A stretch of 64,000 nucleotides of DNA from Phytophthora colocasiae (taxonomy: Eukaryota; Oomycota; Peronosporomycetes; Peronosporales; Peronosporaceae): assembly GCA_018806915.1 (NCBI GenBank), contig JAGKQI010000020.1:682001-746000 (forward strand), written 5' to 3'. Positions 49,768 through 59,198 of this stretch are shown here, piece after piece. Made by a program: the position numbers and the translations under genes. The notes below the pieces were generated by a model. It saw only the letters and a program-made list of their open reading frames with translations. It was not told the origin of the DNA and did no database searches. Each line of letters starts with the position of its first letter. Within the stretch, counting starts at the first letter, position 1.

Positions 49768-51105
49768 CTACTCGGGAATCGGTGCTAGTCGCGGGAGACA
49801 CTTGGGCTTCCGGGTTTGCGACTGAACAGAGAATCGAGCTTCCGCCTCCTCTAGCTTCTTTACACGCTTGGCGGCCGACGACAAGTGCACCTTGCGCGAA
49901 CGCGGTCTACCTTCAGCGCGGTGTGGGCGGCCTCCCCCCGAAAAGCTGCCACGTGTGAAGTTCAGCAGCTCATTGCGAGCGAGGCCAGGGTCCGAATGAC
50001 GAGACGTGGACGAGTTCGGCGGCGGTTGCTTGTAGGTGGAGCGATCGTACTCGGAATTGAGACTTTGTCGGGCTGATGACAACGATTTGATGTCATTCCA
50101 TGAGCCTGTGCGCGAACGCCGGCCGTTTGAATATGCCAGTAAGTTCGACATCGTCTTGTGGTTCACTGCTAAACCACTCGTGTCCTGCTGGTTGTTTTCC
50201 TGTAAGGTCTCCTGTGCTGGCAAGGCCTCCTCCTGAGGCTGATCTACCTTCGAATCAGGCTCTGGTTTGAGTAGGTCTTCACTTCCTGTGTGTGTCCATT
50301 CATCGGTGCAGCTTCGCGCAGCCTCTTCGCGATAGTCCGAGTATCCGCTCAGTCGATCGGTGCGGCTCACCATTGATGAAGAACGGTGTGAGAGTCCACT
50401 CATCGAGATATTCTTCTCGCCAGTGGAAACTTTGCTGCTTCGATCTGCTTCCGTCATGTCGACATTCAAATAAGTGTAGCGCATGTCGTTGACCATAAGG
50501 AACTTATCCATGAGCGGCCGTGTCTGACACGTCATGCTCTCTCGGCACGTGCGAGCGTGCTTGGCGACGGCGTCGAGGAATGCGTTAAGTCCGATGCGGC
50601 GCGCCTCAAGCGTCTTCTCGCGCAAGTTGCCGAAGAGTCGGCGGTGGGGGAAAAGCACGAAGCAAGTGCGCTTGGACATGATGGCGCAGTGCGCGCACAT
50701 GTCGCCCCGTTTGATTGCCTCTTCGAGCGCGAGTTTAAAGTTGCGGAACTCCGAGTAGCGGCGGTAAACCGTCCAGTTGAGGCCCGGCGAGCGTTCATCC
50801 GACACGCTCACGAGAAATTGCGTGTACGTGTGTGCGCCTGAGGCCGACGGCTTCGAGACGTGTGCGATCGTCGTGTGCAGCACGCTCTGCGGCGTCCCGG
50901 GAAGGACACTTTGCATGACCATTGCTGCTGCTTTTAATACCGAGATCGGTCCGTCACTGCAAGGGGAAGACGCGGAATGAAGGCAGAGACGCCGAGTGGG
51001 TCCTGCCCAGCCGCTTCGAAGACAACTTGAACTTTTGCGGCACTTGAGCCGTTCCACCGCCAATACGAGAGTGAACGGGCAAACCGGCGGCGCTGGTTCG
51101 GACAT
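49768..51105 (-). CDS. PX-domain phosphoinositide-binding protein
   Basis: Expected to bind membranes carrying phosphoinositides, most often PI3P on endosomes. The PX domain spans about 115 residues: HTTIAHVSK, the lipid-binding VYRRYSEFRNF, FPHRRLFGNL, and ARRIGLNAFLDAV. About 230 low-complexity, Ser-rich residues with basic patches follow, with no further domain. The first start close to the PX domain is the ATG at 50922 (MVMQSVLPG, 384 aa). The frame stays open upstream and an ATG at 51105 (MSEPAPPVC) would give 445 aa; the longer form is used here but the extra 61 residues show no conserved content. A CxxC pair inside the PX domain (MCAHCAIM) is unusual. Confidence 0.82.
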   Translation of the reverse strand: MSEPAPPVCPFTLVLAVERLKCRKSSSCLRSGWAGPTRRLCLHSASSPCSDGPISVLKAAAMVMQSVLPGTPQSVLHTTIAHVSKPSASGAHTYTQFLVSVSDERSPGLNWTVYRRYSEFRNFKLALEEAIKRGDMCAHCAIMSKRTCFVLFPHRRLFGNLREKTLEARRIGLNAFLDAVAKHARTCRESMTCQTRPLMDKFLMVNDMRYTYLNVDMTEADRSSKVSTGEKNISMSGLSHRSSSMVSRTDRLSGYSDYREEAARSCTDEWTHTGSEDLLKPEPDSKVDQPQEEALPAQETLQENNQQDTSGLAVNHKTMSNLLAYSNGRRSRTGSWNDIKSLSSARQSLNSEYDRSTYKQPPPNSSTSRHSDPGLARNELLNFTRGSFSGGGRPHRAEGRPRSRKVHLSSAAKRVKKLEEAEARFSVQSQTRKPKCLPRLAPIPE

Positions 51106-52388
51106 CTGCTGACTTTGCAAAATAAAGACGGACCGGAAGCAATTTCTTTTGTCATTTCTGCTACAATGAATACCTTTTATATCAGATAGAGCGTATTTAT
51201 TTGCAATTTGATAATGTTTGACGTGAAATATGATATACTGGAAAATCGCATGTCTCTTGTTAAGGGTCCGTGCGTGTCCATCGCACGTAGGTTCAACCAC
51301 TATGGAGATGGACTCTAGGTTTCTTGTGGTACGCGAAACTGTTTTGGCAAGAATGTCCGCTGAAATCCTGCGGGTACAATAATGTACTTAAGTAGCAGCT
51401 TGCACGTATTACCTTGGCATTAGTGGCAGCTTGTGTGCGCCGCTGCGAAACAGTCTGCGTAGCCATGCTTGTGACAAAGTTTGATGCACGACCGGGTTCT
51501 GACGACGAGTTATCTGCGAAGGCACCTCGCGCCCACACGTCTGCCGCAAAGCACCGCAGCACAGGCACGATCAAGCCTGCGGATTTGAGTGAGTGCAGTT
51601 TTGCATTGACGAAGACACAACGCCAAACTGTATGCAAAGTTGCAAGACGAGAAAATTGCTTTCGCGGACGCCAATGCATGGAGTTGGCATTTGCATTGCT
51701 CGATGTTTTGTGCAGGGTGGACCTCATGTTTACTGTTTGCTGAGGCTAGGATAGGGACGGCATAGAACTGCTGAGAGAGGCTCTCAACCCCACCTGTGTC
51801 GATGGGCACCCCATGGCGGCACCACGAGGTGACATCGTTGCTGTACAGTGTACATTGCGACCAAACTTGCTGCGGACGTGGCAGACGATCTTCATGTTCA
51901 AGCGATATGAACAGCTGGAAATCCATTCAAGTTCAACTGGATTTCAAACATGCCGACGGCAACTTGCCGTGTTCCAAGTCTAGTACTACTAGTAATACGG
52001 TAACTCATCTGTAGCTGGTCCTGAGATCCGACGCCATGCCTGGCTCAGTGAGCAAGGACCCGTGAACAGCTTATAGGTTGCCGACTTCGAACAGCGGGTT
52101 TGTCTAATTATACCGGTCCTGACGGGCAGGATAGCATTTCGTCTGTTGTGGCCTGTATCCATATTAAAGTCGTGGAAATGGACCACCGGGACTCGTGGAC
52201 TCGTGTACCGTTGTATACCAGTCTGTAGTGGTGCGCTTGTGTAAGTTTCTCCCATCACCAGCTAAAGCAGACAACGAAGTCCACATACGTCCGGTAAACA
52301 GCACAGTAAATCAGCAACAGCTTCGTGATGTAATGGTTCGTGGCGTTAGTTTCGTTTCATTGATCTTCTCTGCGTAGTACCATAAAAC
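51106..52388. other. Gene-free region
   Basis: 1.28 kb between the PX gene start and the cyclin C stop. Overlapping open frames exist on both strands (for example around 51414-51926) but have no known motif, poor codon character and no splice-supported extension. The short GGTTCAACC near 51290 resembles a tRNA T-arm, but no acceptor stem or anticodon arm fits around it. I see nothing I can call here. Confidence 0.5.
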
Positions 52389-53674
52389 TCATTTTTCCGC
52401 TGGTGCAGCCGCTGCAGCAGCGGGGGTAGCTTCCACCTCAGCAGACGTTGCGTCGGGGATGATCTCCTCTAACTTCTCCAAAGCTGCTACTTGCACTGCA
52501 TACAGTTTCTTTTCATCATCTACAGCCTCCTGGAACTCGCCAACAATCTTCAGTAGCAGGTCTTTCTTAATGTTCACAGTGGCAAACACTTGAGCGGCAT
52601 CATATCCTGCATCCCGACATGAGATGTAGGCAGCTGCGTACGCCACCATGAACGGAGGATACAGAAGGATGATGTCCGTCCGATAGGAATACTGCACAAG
52701 TTGCCTGTGATATCACGGACGCAACTCGTGGCAAGTTAGATCGATGATGCAGTTTCTACAGTAGTTGTAGCGTTCAGGAAAGGAAGAGAATTTCTTACCA
52801 CGCGAGCTGAAGGCATTCCTCATGAATTTCAAATTCGTCCAAAAATCTGCAAAAGAACACTAGGAATTAGTACCATACCAAAAGGTTTAAACGGATGCAA
52901 GTGTTCGCCGTACTGGAGGAGCGATGGGAACGGATGGTGCAAGATCAAGTCGAACTGCAGCGCCTCGATCACGTAAAACTCGCATTCGAGGATATCCTTG
53001 TCTTGAAAAGTATACATGGACTCGTCTTCATCAACTCCAGCTATCGCATTACAACACAAAAGTAAGAAACACCGAAGTTGAAATATATATCCAAGCAGCT
53101 AGCTTGTACTTACATGTTGTATAATGATGGAGGACCGAGGCGACAGTCGTCAACGATAACTGACTTTCCTCCACCTTGGAGGCGAGAAAAAACACAGTGC
53201 CAACCACCAAGTGCGGGTCAAAGTTGACGAAGCTCTGCCTGTAATAACACAGCAGTCAGTCCCCATGATTATTCGTTGTCATGCCCGCAGCAGCATTACG
53301 TCTGGTAGAAACGGCGGTAGAAGATGATTGCCGTATAAATAATGATCTGGCGGACTCTCAAGCGGGGTCCAATCTCCTCCAGCACTAGGGAACACAAAAG
53401 CACATTCTCAATCTAATGTTTGTATAATCGCAAAGAGATGAAGCTACCTACGTGCGATGTTCGCTAGGTGGATGCTGTCGATCTCGTCGTCCGTCAAGTG
53501 TTTGCGGTCCAACGGGTTCCTCTTTCGCAGGTCGTTTTTGGTCGCATCCTTCATCCAATACAGACTGCGATGAGAGAAAAGAAACAATCGTCACTCTCAG
53601 TACCATATTATCCTCCTAGCTAACCACATACATCCCACATACTAGTGCGTCGAGTGCCAGAAGTTCATGCCCAT
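52389..53674 (-). CDS. CCNC: Cyclin C, Mediator kinase-module cyclin
   Basis: Partner of CDK8 in the Mediator kinase module, which controls RNA polymerase II transcription. Seven exons (53674-53643, 53564-53452, 53384-53300, 53238-53114, 53040-52914, 52846-52799, 52704-52389) join in phase to 281 aa, the family length (human 283). Landmarks: MGMNFWHSTHYLYWM matching NFWQSSHYLQWIL at the N-terminus; the cyclin box FYRRFYQ, GTVFFLASKVEE, DILECEFYVIEALQFDLILHH; then FPSLLQFLDEF, CLQLAWQLVQYSYRTDI and LLYPPFMVAYAAAYISC. The end is an Ala-rich tail. The correct fifth intron starts inside LLQ (GTACGG at 52913); using it removes a spurious stretch and restores alignment. It is divergent from purple acid phosphatase. 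Confidence 0.93.
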
Positions 53675-53838
53675 GGTGGCCAAGTCGTCCGTAATGGAGT
53701 CCAAGAATTTTTGACCACAATTGGTTGAAAACTAAAATTATTTTAACCAATAAGAATCGCTTCTTGCATGCGACGCAAGTTGAACTGACATTAGCGGATC
53801 GGCGCCGTGGAACCAGCGACCAGAGCTGCAGTTCCGTG
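53675..53838. promoter_or_regulatory. Shared divergent promoter region (cyclin C / acid phosphatase)
   Basis: 164 bp between two divergent ATGs. It carries CCAAT motifs in opposite orientations, ATTGG at 53720-53724 and CCAAT at 53747-53751, around an A/T-rich centre. A bidirectional promoter is inferred from spacing and the motif pair. Confidence 0.45.
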
Positions 53839-55668
53839 ATGTTCACGCCCCTGTTGCTTCTCCCTGCTCTGTTGGCTGCATCCGTGCAAGCCATGAAGCC
53901 CCCACTAAGCTACAGATACGCAGACACTCTGCGTGACGCACTGGAGAAGGATCCGCACCCCATCGTCCGCCTCGAAGACAACGTTTGGGACATCAAGCGC
54001 GACGATCTATCCGGTTTCCTGCGCACTATTGACAAGTATAATAGTGTTGATAATCTCTACGGCGTAAAACTGACTGCGACGCCGCCACTACTAAGAGACG
54101 GTGAGGACTTGGTGGTATCCTGGAGCGGCGTGAAGCGTCCGCATCAGACGGACTTTGTAGGGCTCAGTTGTGGCCCCAAGGCTCACGACAAGGACTTCTT
54201 GGCTAAAATTGGTATCACAGAGGCCAATGGACCGGGAGCAGACGGTCCTGAGCTGCCGAACTCCGTCCGCTTTTCCTCGCTGTATATGATGCGATGCAAC
54301 TACACCGTCGAGTACTTCAACTTCCAACCCAAAGGCAACGTCTTTGCCCCCGTCGCCAAGCTAGAAGTGGGCATGGTTGATGCCTTCACAACCCCAAAGC
54401 AAGGGCACATTGCCTTTACTGAACATGTTGACGAGATGTCCGTGATGTTCAACTCAGCATCACGTGAGACACCAGTGGTCAAGTACGGGCTTGACCCTAA
54501 TGCTCTGAACGAGCAAGCTGATGGAAAATCCAAGACTTACACTGCTGCCCAGTTGTGTGACCGTCCAGCAAACCTTACTAGCCAGCAATGGTTCCGTGAT
54601 CCAGGCAACATGCACAGAGTCATCTTGAAGGGACTGAAGTCGGGGACAAGATACTTCTACAAGTTTGGCAGTGACAAGGACGGCTGGAGCGCGGTTTACT
54701 CGTTTATGAGTCGCCCGGATGCATCTGTGAAGAGCGCAAAGTTCATCGCTTATGCTGACATGGGCGTGGATCCTGCTCCTGCAGCAACATCTACGGCTGT
54801 GCGCTCTTATCAAGATGTGATGGATGGCTACGACAGTTTCCTCCTCCACTTCGGTGACATCAGCTATGCTCGTGGCCATGGCCACATGTGGGACGAGTTC
54901 TTTCACCTGATCGAGCCGTACGCTACCAGAGTTCCGTACATGGTTAGCATCGGCAACCATGAATATGACTACACGACAGGCGGCGTAAATGACCCCAGTG
55001 GAGCTACGGGCAAAGACGGCCGAATGGATTTCCACCCAGACTGGGCCAACTACGGCGAGGACTCGTCTGGTGAGTGTTCAGTTCCGATGTTTTACCGTTG
55101 GGATGCTCCAGCCAACGGCAATGGAATCTACTGGTACTCGTTCGACTATGGTGGTATCCATGTCATTCAAATTTCATCAGAACACGACTGGACTCGTGGT
55201 TCAAAGCAGTACAAGTGGCTGGAGAACGATTTGAAGAATGTGGATCGAAAGAAGACGCCGTGGGTCATTTTAACGTCGCACCGAATGATGTACACAACTC
55301 AGCTAGGCGAGGAAGCCGACTACAAAGTGGCCCAGCATTTCCGCGACGAAGTGGAGGATTTGCTGTGGGATTACAAAGTGAACCTGATGTTGGTGGGGCA
55401 CCAGCACTCGTACGAGCGTAGCTGTGCTGTTCGCAATGGCAAGTGCACCGAGGACGGCAAGGGACCCGTTCACATCATTATTGGTTCTGCTGGTGCTGGT
55501 TTAGAGAAAGAAGGTTTCTCTGACAAACTGGGCGAGTGGAGTGTAAGTCATCTGAACGACTGGGGATATCTGCGTGTCGATTCGACTGAGGAATCCATGA
55601 GCGTGCAATTCATCCTGAACCGAAATGGGGTCGTGTACGACGAGGTCACCTTGTCTACGTGGAACTAG
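53839..55668 (+). CDS. Secreted purple acid phosphatase
   Basis: A binuclear metallophosphoesterase that releases phosphate from esters at acid pH. A single exon encodes 609 aa. The ATG at 53839 gives a clear signal peptide (MFTPLLLLPALLAASVQA). A fibronectin-like N-terminal domain is followed by the metallophosphatase domain from about residue 300 with all five metal-binding blocks: AYADMG, FGDISYARG, SIGNHEYDY, ILTSHRMMY and VGHQHSYERS. The His/Asp ligands are intact, so the enzyme should be active. Potential N-glycosylation sites (NYT, NLT) fit secretion. Length and the extra N-terminal domain match plant-type high-molecular-weight PAPs. Confidence 0.95.
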   Translation: MFTPLLLLPALLAASVQAMKPPLSYRYADTLRDALEKDPHPIVRLEDNVWDIKRDDLSGFLRTIDKYNSVDNLYGVKLTATPPLLRDGEDLVVSWSGVKRPHQTDFVGLSCGPKAHDKDFLAKIGITEANGPGADGPELPNSVRFSSLYMMRCNYTVEYFNFQPKGNVFAPVAKLEVGMVDAFTTPKQGHIAFTEHVDEMSVMFNSASRETPVVKYGLDPNALNEQADGKSKTYTAAQLCDRPANLTSQQWFRDPGNMHRVILKGLKSGTRYFYKFGSDKDGWSAVYSFMSRPDASVKSAKFIAYADMGVDPAPAATSTAVRSYQDVMDGYDSFLLHFGDISYARGHGHMWDEFFHLIEPYATRVPYMVSIGNHEYDYTTGGVNDPSGATGKDGRMDFHPDWANYGEDSSGECSVPMFYRWDAPANGNGIYWYSFDYGGIHVIQISSEHDWTRGSKQYKWLENDLKNVDRKKTPWVILTSHRMMYTTQLGEEADYKVAQHFRDEVEDLLWDYKVNLMLVGHQHSYERSCAVRNGKCTEDGKGPVHIIIGSAGAGLEKEGFSDKLGEWSVSHLNDWGYLRVDSTEESMSVQFILNRNGVVYDEVTLSTWN

Positions 55669-55830
55669 GGGCCGCAGGACACTGCATGACGAAACTACGG
55701 CATTTACGCGTGTACATGTTCAAGAAGCATGCCGGCATATTTTCATCGGTACGCTGACAATTGACAAGTGCTAAGCTGAAAGTTACGGTGTGTATCCGTC
55801 GTTCAATTAGTCTGCCTACTAGGGTACCGT

Positions 55831-56958
55831 CTACAAATCCCGGTCTACCACTTCATCTTCGTCATCTTCGGTAGCTTCCGAGATTTTCACGTCCTCTTCC
55901 TCTAAGATCTTGGCAAACTTGGCATCCTGGTCCTCGTCTTCATCGTCTTCATCCTTGAGAAGGTCCTCGAGATCTGGGACCTTCACACCGTCAATGTTGT
56001 CCTGGTCCTTCTGTGACATATCACTCAGAAGCTTGCCGCTGTAAATATCGTCTGTGAATTGCTTGGTCAGCTCCATGTAGTCGTCAAAGTCTGTGGGCTG
56101 GTTCTTCACCCACACGCAGAAGCATGCGAAGGCAATCAGTCCAACAATGCGGTAAATACGCTCCGACGGGTCCGTAGAGCGCAGCGAGTAGAGCGGCACG
56201 AACGAGTCCGCCACAGACAGGTTGTCATCGAAGATGTTTGGCAACAGCCAGTATTCGTAGCCGATCATCCAGAGAATGAAGAAGATGAAGAGACGCACCA
56301 CCACGAAAATCGCAATGAAGATTAGGAAAGTCACAGACAAATACCAGAGCGCCACCTTAGCCCATTGTGGCCAAATGGGGAAGCAGGTAATGACCAGGAA
56401 GCCAATGATCAGCAATGCCGTCATGATGTTGCGCAGCGTCTTCGATCCCTCATACATCCACGTGTAATATCCTTCAGGAGTAAAGTCCTGCTTGGGTGTA
56501 GGCTTCAGGATCTTCTTGTTCTTGGCATCACGCTCTGAGCGGTGAATGTAGCTATTTTGCACCAGTGCACGACCCACTGAAACCACATCTTCCTTCGTCT
56601 TGAGCTCCGGGAAGTACTTCTTGGCCATTGGACTAGCCAGCAGGAATGTGGCTAAGCGGTCGCCACGGAAGTACTCAACACGCTTGCCTAGCTCCACAGC
56701 GTGACGAGAGGGCATACCCTTGCGTCCACGCAGTAAGTCAGCCATCTTGCGGACTCCCTTCTCGGTCTCCCAGGGCTTGTCTGCCGTCTGTAGTAGGGGT
56801 ATATACATTAGTTTTGTCACTTTTAATTGCACGTTTCACGTCATTTCTCGGCTTGTAGAGCAGATTTGAGGGTGCAACGAGTTGTAGAAGTGAATAAAGA
56901 CGAAGACGAAGCGTACCGTGGACGTAGCATCGGTTTTCGGGGTGTCTTCGGCGCTCAT
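55831..56958 (-). CDS. SEC62: SEC62, ER post-translational translocation subunit
   Basis: Part of the Sec61-Sec62-Sec63 translocon that moves finished proteins into the ER. Two exons (56958-56917, 56787-55831; intron 129 nt, the longest here) encode 332 aa. A cytosolic basic domain (RVEYFRGDRLATFL, SPMAKKYFPELK, DFTPEGYYTWMYEG) precedes two TM segments (ALLIIGFLVITCFPIWP and YLSVTFLIFIAIFVVVRLFIFF) and the conserved WMIGYEYWLLPNIFDD. The C-terminus is long and highly acidic. The start at 56958 (MSAEDTPK) is on the small first exon; the frame upstream of 56787 in the second exon is intron. Confidence 0.93.
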
Positions 56959-57666
56959 TCTGCTCCAAGCTGCTCTGCTCAATCCAACGCGTGGCCTGTT
57001 CGATAATGAGGCCCAGCCGACTCAAAGACCCAAATTAGCAACCGTTCGTTTGTCACAACCCCTCAATCGGCAACGAGTGACGTGTCGTGTATTACAGCCA
57101 TATATCACCGTCGCCTTAACGCTTCCTTGGCAGATTGAAAAGCGAGGCGAAGGCAGCGAAGGCGAGGCAGCCAGGAAGGTGGGTGGTGGCGTACATGGGT
57201 TGTATGGCAGGTAGTGCAGTCTATAGAATGTTTGGGCCACTTAGAAAAATAAGCTTAATTTTATTTAAGCTCAAATTAAGCTCTTATTTTTATTTAAGCT
57301 CACTGAGTTACTAATTAAGCTCACTGAGTTGGTTGGGTCCACCCGTCTAGCTCGCTCAATACAGCGAAATGAGAGGCAAAACTCTGCATACATTTAGAAG
57401 GTATCTTCACGAACATACCTGCATTGCATCATAGCGGAGGAGTGCTTGTAGCAAGCGCACCACCACGATAAGGCACTGGATACGAGCTCATTTTTGCGGT
57501 GGTTGGGGATATAATCCAACCACCGTGCGAAATCAGCCCAGACAAAAAATTAGGCCAATTAGGTAGTACCGTGAGCGACATTTTTGTTGGCTTTTCCAAC
57601 ATAACATGTTAGCTAATTTCGTTAAGGAACAGCCGAGGGGAGAGCCAACCTACTAGCACGGCACAC
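56959..57666. other. Divergent intergenic region
   Basis: 708 bp between the SEC62 and hydrolase start codons. Besides the TTAAGCTC repeat cluster it contains a CCAATTAGG near 57553. I see no gene. Confidence 0.5.
57241..57330. repeat. A/T-rich TTAAGCTC repeat cluster
   Basis: Five copies of a TTAAGCT-type unit within 90 bp, the last two extended to exact direct repeats TAAGCTCACTGAGTT (57295-57309 and 57316-57330). Non-coding, between the divergent SEC62 and hydrolase genes. Confidence 0.65.
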
Positions 57667-58912
57667 ATGAGCGTCTCCGGCATCGTTCGTCCGCGCTTCG
57701 TGTACTCTGGAGCAGGCTCCACGCTGCAGTTCCCACTGGACCACTCGCCCTTGCAAGAGCCTCCGGTCGCTGTCTCGACGCTGGAGGGGCGTCTCCAGGA
57801 CGCGTATTTCGTCTCTCCTGCCTCTCACATTGGTCGTGTGGTCACTGGCGTCGTGTTCGTAGCTGAGCAAAGCCGCGTCAGTCGCGCGTTCGCTGTAGGA
57901 GCTGGAGCTAACGACCGCTTTGGACTCACGACCATTTCATTCGCGGATAAGCTGGCGGAACAGGGCTACAAAGTACTAGTTCTGGATCTGTTTCAAGAGG
58001 GCAAGACACCTGCCGAGACGGTTACGCAGGAGCACGTGACTATCCTGCAGCAGGCTGCACTTTATCTGAAGCAGAAGCATGATATTCAACGTGTTGGGCT
58101 CTGTGGAGTGGGGGCGGGGGCTGATTTGGCTGTTAAAGTGGCAATGGAAAAGTCAGTTGCAATGGACTGCGTAGTTGCCATGTGTCCTAACGGTCTCGTG
58201 CCTTGGAAACCTGTTGAAGAAGACGATGGAAAGGATGCAGTAGAACCTCCTATTATCCCTTTGTTACTGCAACTTGGCGAGAAATCCCCCTACGCTGCAT
58301 CTGAAGCTGTACGTTGAAGTCTGTGTCTACCAGATGAAGATCTGTAGCTGCATCTAACTTGTGATATTTATTATTATGGCAATGCAGTATCAGACACTGT
58401 TGAGCTCGTGTGCAGCCAACCCGCGTGCAGCTACAGGGTTGAAAGCCTCGCTGTTCGTGAACCAGCATAGCGGTTTCGCGTTCTCCAACATCACGGATGA
58501 AGACGCGGCTACGCAGGCAATCTCCGAGATTCTGGACTGGCTTGTGCAGCACCTGCATCGTTTCCAGGTGGCTGCGGCTACCAGCGATACTGACCCGTGG
58601 TGGCCCCAGGGCCGCAACGGACCTTTCCTCAACGTGGGTCTGCGCACATGGCAGGAATCGCGCACGGCTTGGCTTACAGCCACACAAACGCGGTACGTAA
58701 TTCACTGGTTGGATTCATTATTGGGTGAGCTTTGTGCATTTATCGTACTACTCGTTCATTTTTGTTGCAGTCCGCCACGTCCACCTCCGGTGCCTGCTCA
58801 TTTGCTATTCGACGGATTATCATCGGTGCGCCGGACTTTCGACTTGCCACAGCGTATGCGCCTTGGCGATGTTATTGAGCTCTTTGCGGAGATTTGGGAA
58901 GTGCAACAGTAG
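57667..58912 (+). CDS. Alpha/beta-hydrolase fold protein (dienelactone-hydrolase-like), elbow degenerate
   Basis: Three exons (57667-58308, 58388-58692, 58771-58912) encode 362 aa. The middle resembles a dienelactone hydrolase: FADKLAEQGYKVLVLDLFQEG, a helix, the strand-turn IQRVGLCGVGAGADLAVKVA where the nucleophile elbow should be, and a later SLFVNQHSGFAF with the His region. The elbow reads GVGAG, lacking the Ser or Cys nucleophile at the usual position, so it is probably not a classical hydrolase; a Cys sits two residues earlier. About 120 residues at the C-terminus are without motif. The second intron (78 nt) is stop-free and could be retained. Family level is moderately sure, activity unsure. 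Confidence 0.7.
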
Positions 58913-59198
58913 CCGCTGAATTCCCAGTGAAATTCACTGTGCAGCTATCCCGACAACTTGTCAATCCACACGTATTAGTAGCCTTTGATTTGTTTGCCAT
59001 GCTCACTCACGGTTGTCTGCCGTTATGGATCTAGAAAAAGTCACCAAGTCTTGTGAATCGAGATCGATATAAATAAGAGAATGGCAGGTGTCCGAAAATG
59101 GCAAGGTATATGGATGCTATACTTAAGGAGAAACGACACATCGAGCTACAACAGCAATTACCTTGTGTGTCTTGGCCAGCCCAAGGATTGTAACAGCT

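Noticed and set aside
51262..51300. tRNA-like segment with GGTTCAACC
   Set aside because: A T-arm-like sequence is present but no acceptor, D-arm or anticodon arm can be folded around it.
51414..51926. Overlapping open frames on both strands
   Set aside because: No recognisable domain, biased towards rare-looking composition, and no extension by splicing.
52845..52913. Reading cyclin C through YGEHLHPFKPFG as coding
   Set aside because: A donor inside LLQ (GTACGG) gives a 67-nt intron, the right phase, and an alignment with cyclin C without insertion.
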